From Xylogone sp. PMI_703 (lineage: Eukaryota > Ascomycota > Leotiomycetes): DNA of 64,000 nucleotides. Below the pieces are notes generated by a model. That model made no database searches. It saw only the letters and a program-made list of their open reading frames with translations, and was not told where the DNA came from. The stretch lies in assembly GCA_021399445.1 (NCBI GenBank), contig JAJTUQ010000003.1:5518001-5582000 (forward strand). Direction: 5' to 3'. Below are positions 59,746 through 64,000 of the stretch, one piece after another. The translations under genes were made by a program, and so were the position numbers. Each line of letters begins with the position of its first letter. The first letter of the stretch is position 1.

Positions 59746-60921
59746 ATGTCTGACCGTCACATTGCAATAATAGGGGCAGGGCCAGGTGGCTTAACTCTAG
59801 CTCGCATACTTCAAAACAATGGCATCAAATATACAGTGTTTGAAGCAGATGAGACTAGCACTTCGAGAAACCAAGGGGGTATGCTGGATCTTCATGCTGA
59901 AATGGGACAACTTGCACTTCGTGAAGCTGGTCTCTTCGAAGCCTTCCAGAAAGCTTGTCGTCCCTCGGCAGAAGCCATGAAACTGGTAAAGAAGGACGGT
60001 ACGGTTCCTTGGGACGAGAACAAGATGGAACTACCTGCGGAATTATCAAGGAACAGGCCGGAGATCGACAGGAGGGATTTGAGGGATTTGTTATTAGATG
60101 GAATCAACCCTGAGGCAATCCAGTGGAACAAGAAACTGCTTCGCGTGGAGGAATCTAAATCGAGCGTGGGAGAATACAGTCTGCACTTCGGAGATGGCAC
60201 TGAAGCTGGGCCATATAACGTAGTAGTTGGGGCCGATGGTGCATGGTCTAAAGTACGACCTCTTCTCACAGACGAAAAGCCATTCTACTCAGGCATTACG
60301 ATTGTCGAACTCCATGCCAAACAGGTGTCGGCAAAATATAAGTGGCTTTCAGATTATGTTGGTGCCGGATCGTGCTTTATGTTTGATGAAGGCAGAGCTC
60401 TGATCATGCAACACAATGGCGATGATAGCATCCGCATCTATGCCGGTCTTCGTCAGCCGGAGAACTGGGTGGAGGACTGTGGGATCGACTGGTCGGATGC
60501 AACAAAAGCACGACAGCTTCTTACGGAGCGGTATTTTGGTGATTGCCACGATGATCTTAAACGAATAATCACCGAAGCCACAGATGGATTAACGGCGAGA
60601 CCACTTTACATGCTTCCTGTTGGATTGAGATGGGCTCCTCGCCAAGGTATCACTCTCATCGGCGATGCAGCACATGTCATGACCCCTTTTGCAGGCGTGG
60701 GGGTAAATCTTGCACTGACCGATGCTCTTAGCCTCGCGAAAGCATTGCTGAAAGGGAACAATGTGGAAAACTGCATTCAGGAGTATGAGGAAGAGATGTT
60801 TGTTCGTGCCAAGAAATATGCCGAGAAGACATCCAAAGGTCTGCGAGGGCATTTCAGCGCGGATGGAATAGATCATCGCGTTGCATTGCTTACTGAGCAT
60901 GCGAAAAAGTTGGGCTTCTGA
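59746..60921 (+). CDS. FAD-dependent monooxygenase, TetX/PHBH-like
   Basis: An intronless frame of 391 residues from the ATG at 59746 (MSDRHIAIIGAGPGGLTLA); an in-frame ATG at 59629 would add 39 residues without similarity to the family, so I prefer the later start. The FAD-binding motif IGAGPGGLTLARIL opens the protein, with EADETS and a following RNQGGMLDLHAE stretch. The DG motif reads VVGADGAWSKVRP and the GD motif LIGDAAHVMTPFAGVG. It resembles TetX-like flavin monooxygenases that hydroxylate aromatic or polycyclic substrates. Substrate unknown. It is divergent from the fumarate reductase and shares the CACGTG-rich spacer. Confidence 0.92.
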   Translation: MSDRHIAIIGAGPGGLTLARILQNNGIKYTVFEADETSTSRNQGGMLDLHAEMGQLALREAGLFEAFQKACRPSAEAMKLVKKDGTVPWDENKMELPAELSRNRPEIDRRDLRDLLLDGINPEAIQWNKKLLRVEESKSSVGEYSLHFGDGTEAGPYNVVVGADGAWSKVRPLLTDEKPFYSGITIVELHAKQVSAKYKWLSDYVGAGSCFMFDEGRALIMQHNGDDSIRIYAGLRQPENWVEDCGIDWSDATKARQLLTERYFGDCHDDLKRIITEATDGLTARPLYMLPVGLRWAPRQGITLIGDAAHVMTPFAGVGVNLALTDALSLAKALLKGNNVENCIQEYEEEMFVRAKKYAEKTSKGLRGHFSADGIDHRVALLTEHAKKLGF

Positions 60922-61834
60922 GTTTGTACTGGTCGCGCGTTGATGATGTCCATGATGAGAGGAGAGGAGAATGTATTATTGTTCTGGCGGAGTTTATTGC
61001 TTCTTGGCAGCTGGGTTTAGCAGTAGTACAGCTAGATACCACAATAATCGGGAATATTTCAATACTACTACAGCAATTAGCTTGATCTATTGTCCACTGG
61101 ATGTTGATACTTAGAGACCAAATGTTGGTCGTCTTGATCTGTGACCAAAACTTTGATTGCCTGAGGGACAAGGCTACCAAACCTCGTTCAGCTGTTTCAA
61201 CAAGTTCTCACCACGACCAATTGTAGGTATGTTTCAGCCTTCCTATGAATCCATTGTACTATATACGCAGGCGATACGCGTTTCGGGGTCATCTATAACG
61301 TGGCAGGCCAGAAGCCATCGGCCATGGTGACCTTGTATCCTTCGTTGAATACCAGTGACTTGGCTCTTGGGGTATGCTGCGGAGACAACGGGCAAGGCAG
61401 AAAAAAAAGCTTGATAGGGTTGCAGTGTCAGCGCACAGTCATCAGCTTATGAGTGAGTAAAGCGCGAATCACCGGACGATTGAAGACGATTTTTGGACGG
61501 TCGTGGGTCTAGGTCAGACTCTGTCGTGTCTGTCTCTTCTCGTCCACAGCCGGAGGATTCGGATTTCCGCAAAGATGGACGGTGATTATGACGTCGCCAC
61601 TGGCTCTCAGCGCGGTTGCTGCGGAAAGATGCTGAATAAGCGGGACTAATGCGCGCAGCTGGAGCTGATTAGCCAAACTCTATCAACGGCCCTTCAACGC
61701 TTAGACCAGTTCCGGCCTCTCAAATCTTTTGGTGTCTTTCCTCATTTCCTTTCCTCTACTCTTCTTTCTCTCCTGCTGTTTCGCATCAATCTCTGCTGCG
61801 CTCCTTTGCGAGCTCGTCTCTCTCCTCCATCGCA
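60922..61834. promoter_or_regulatory. Upstream region of the membrane-protein gene
   Basis: A 913-bp spacer. Its last 100 bases (61735-61830) are pyrimidine-rich, the usual sign of a fungal core promoter and leader. The first part holds the monooxygenase 3' end. No other structure seen. Confidence 0.4.
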
Positions 61835-63958
61835 ATGCCCGACGTGCCAGAGATTATCGTCGAGGGCCAGGAGCTTCAGCCATGGCCGCAGAATGCTCCT
61901 CGCGAGCGCTCTCCACCTCTCCCCACTCCATCGTCTACCGACTATCCCGTAGAGCCATCATGGCAGACCCCCAGCATACGAATTCGACGGGCTTCCTCAT
62001 CCATCAACACTCGAAATCGCCAATCTCGATCTGACAGCGTGCGCAATGACGGGAGACCGCGCTCTGCGCAATATAGTGAGGATGAAGTTGCTGCTGCAGC
62101 GGCCGCGGCTGCTGATGCTACGCCAAATCGACCCCCAATGAGTCGGCATAGCAGTTACGGACGCACTCCACGAACGCGACCAAGAGCAACCACTGGTTCG
62201 GGTGGTGCAGGTGTAGGCGGGGATGCTGAGTTTACTGGCCGGAGACGAAGTCATTCTGATCCAACGCGCGCAGGATTGGCAAATATAATACGCGATTCTT
62301 CCCAACGCAGGGCATCCAATCTACCAGATGTCCAGGAGTCACCTGGCTCACCACCACCCCTTCAAACACCAGGAGGCCTGGCCGTACCAGGCCAGGGTGA
62401 TGATGGACAGCCCAAACGACGATCCAGCGTCATGTCCCTAGCCAATTCGATATTGCGTTTCCCCCAATTCTCCAATACTGAAGCTGCTGTGGCCGCTGTT
62501 GAGGACCCCGATGAACAATACAATTCTGAAATGGTAGATGTACTGGATACTATAGGTAAGCATTCCCAATTTCTATGAGCTGGGTCATTTTGGCTAATAT
62601 TTCCCCCAGACCCTGAAGTATCTACACTTGCCACCCTTACCAATGTTCAAAACTCTCTCTTTATTCCGGATCTAGGCCGATATATCAATCGTCGACCGAC
62701 ATATACCATTTCTCAACCGCCGCCACCACCCGAACGCCCGTTACCGCCGATCCCGGCTGAAGACGAAGAAGCACCCGAGGAGCCCGCGCCAATTACCCGG
62801 GCTGAGACGCGCGCGTCGTTGACTTCACGGCTTGGGGAAGAACACTATGCCGTTCTGCCTCATGGCGAGAAGCTTCAAGGATGGACCGCCGAGGAGATAG
62901 CTGAAGTCGATGACCGAGTTCGACATATGCTGCACTCAAAGAAGGAGAAGTTTAAGAGGGGTTTCCGCGGATTCAAAGCATACGTGAGGAAACGTAGGTC
63001 CTATCATAGTTGCTTTTCTGTTCTTTGCTCATCCTCGCTAACACTTGTCATAGCTCTCGGGTTCTTCGTTACGGTTTATGCTACCCTCATTACTCTGTTT
63101 GGTCTCGCCTGGGTGCTCTTCCTTATCGGTTGGATAAACGTTGGCGGTCGAAAAGACTACATTGTCAACGTTATTGACAATGTTCTGGTTGCACTCTTCG
63201 CCATTATGGGTGATGGCTTGGCCCCATTCCGTGCAGTAGACACTTACCATATGATATATATCGCTCATTATCACCGTCTCTCCTGGCGTCTTCGTCGCGA
63301 AAATGCGCTTCCAGACCTACCAAACAAGAACGATCTTCCAACCGCTACCCCTTGTGATCCGGACATCGACCTTGATCCCGAATCGAAGACGCAAATGATG
63401 GGCAACTACTCAGTCCTGTCACCCAAACAACAAAAGCGACTCATCCACCACCAAAAGAAGTTCTCTAGATCCCATACCTTTTACAAACCTCACGAGACAG
63501 AAACACATTACGCCTTCTCGATCTCGCTTCTCATCGCCATTGTCGTGCTGCTTGACTGCCATTCTTGTCTCCAAATCGCCCTGGGAACCTGTACATGGGC
63601 CATCTCATATCATGTTCGTCCATTTGCTCTCACTACTGTTATCCTCTGTTGCAGTATCACGTGCAACATTACTGCTGGTGTCCTGATTTCCGTCGGTGAT
63701 CATAAGACTCGAAAGAAGGATGTTCTGGAGAGGATGTTCAGACAAGATCTGACAGCTGAAGCTATCAGGAAAGTGGAGAAGAAGAAGACTGCGGAAGAAT
63801 CGAAGAGAAATTCAATGAGCTTGGACAGGCTAGCTACTGGATCTACGGCGCAAGGATCACTCCGCAATGGCAACTCGCCATCAGATTCCAGTCCTGATTT
63901 TGCTCGAGGCTCAGTAAAGACTATTGCTGAAGAGGACTTTGCTCACGAAACGAAATGA
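61835..63958 (+). CDS. Integral membrane protein resembling DUF2985
   Basis: Exons 61835-62555, 62610-62993 and 63054-63958 encode 669 residues. The N-terminal half is disordered (Ser/Arg/Pro-rich, with an eight-Ala run). After KRGFRGFKAYVRK come hydrophobic segments (LGFFVTVYATLITLFGLAWV, then ISLLIAIVVLLDCHSC and ALTTVILCCSITCNITAGVL) with the stretch DGLAPFRAVDTYHMIYIAHY, which I associate with the fungal DUF2985 family. I know no function for that family. The third intron (62994-63053) is 60 bp, stop-free and in frame, so its retention would add 20 residues just before the first membrane segment. The protein ends with a charged cytosolic tail (DVLERMFRQDLTAEAIRK). The start is the first ATG in a good context. 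Confidence 0.82.
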
Positions 63959-64000
63959 TTTGAATAGGGATTGGGTAGTTATTTGGCTCAAAATGGGGAA
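63959..64000. other. 3' flank, end of window
   Basis: Only 42 bp remain after the last stop codon; nothing can be assigned. Confidence 0.3.

Noticed and set aside
1..64000. CRISPR arrays, rRNA operons and tRNA genes
   Set aside because: No regularly spaced repeats, rRNA-like blocks or convincing tRNA B-box plus A-box pairs were seen on either strand by eye; a tRNA scan would settle this.

Overview
The window looks like a chromosome segment of a filamentous ascomycete (Pezizomycotina; a leotiomycete is my guess, not proven). The reasons are many short GT-AG introns of about 50-75 bp, a Zn2Cys6 regulator, a HET-domain gene, several MFS transporters, a PDR-type ABC transporter, single-copy atg7 and PEX2 genes, and one Ty1/copia retrotransposon. 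Exon boundaries were worked out by hand from splice signals, and in every multi-exon model the exon lengths and phases give one open frame.

Layout: 1-2972 (-) holds the 5' part of a PDR ABC transporter that runs off the left edge. 2973-7261 is gene-poor. 7267-12521 is a complete copia element with two identical-looking 145-bp LTRs and a 5-bp target duplication. Its gag-pol frame is hit by about 31 stop codons but by no frameshift. It sits 108 bp upstream of a small Uma2-like (PD-(D/E)XK-type) gene whose tail is frameshifted. Then come an MFS permease (-), a HET-domain gene with an in-frame stop (+), an aldo-keto reductase (-), a bZIP/DUF3425-like factor (+) and a five-exon MFS sugar transporter (-). 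26.2-29.8 kb has no gene I can support.

29.8-34.2 kb is conserved core: atg7 (-) and PEX2 (+) share a divergent promoter. 34.8-43 kb holds a DHA2-type efflux pump (-), a Zn2Cys6 factor (+) and, convergent with it, a sugar transporter (-). 45.6-48.1 kb has a hypothetical basic/polyQ protein (+) and a HIT zinc-finger protein (-). 50.4-60.9 kb is rich in redox enzymes: a salicylate-hydroxylase-type FAD monooxygenase (+), a six-exon P450 (-), a fumarate reductase with a cytochrome b5 domain (-) and a second FAD monooxygenase (+). The last two are divergent, and a tight cluster of CACGTG boxes lies between them. A membrane protein resembling DUF2985 (+) closes the window.

No gene set here clearly forms a new system. 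The strongest unusual signal is the copia element. Its LTRs look newly made, its coding interior is heavily mutated by substitutions only, and it retains a half-tRNA(iMet) primer site. Together these suggest a mutated element that was mobilised in trans. Gene functions rest on motif recognition from memory, with no database search.
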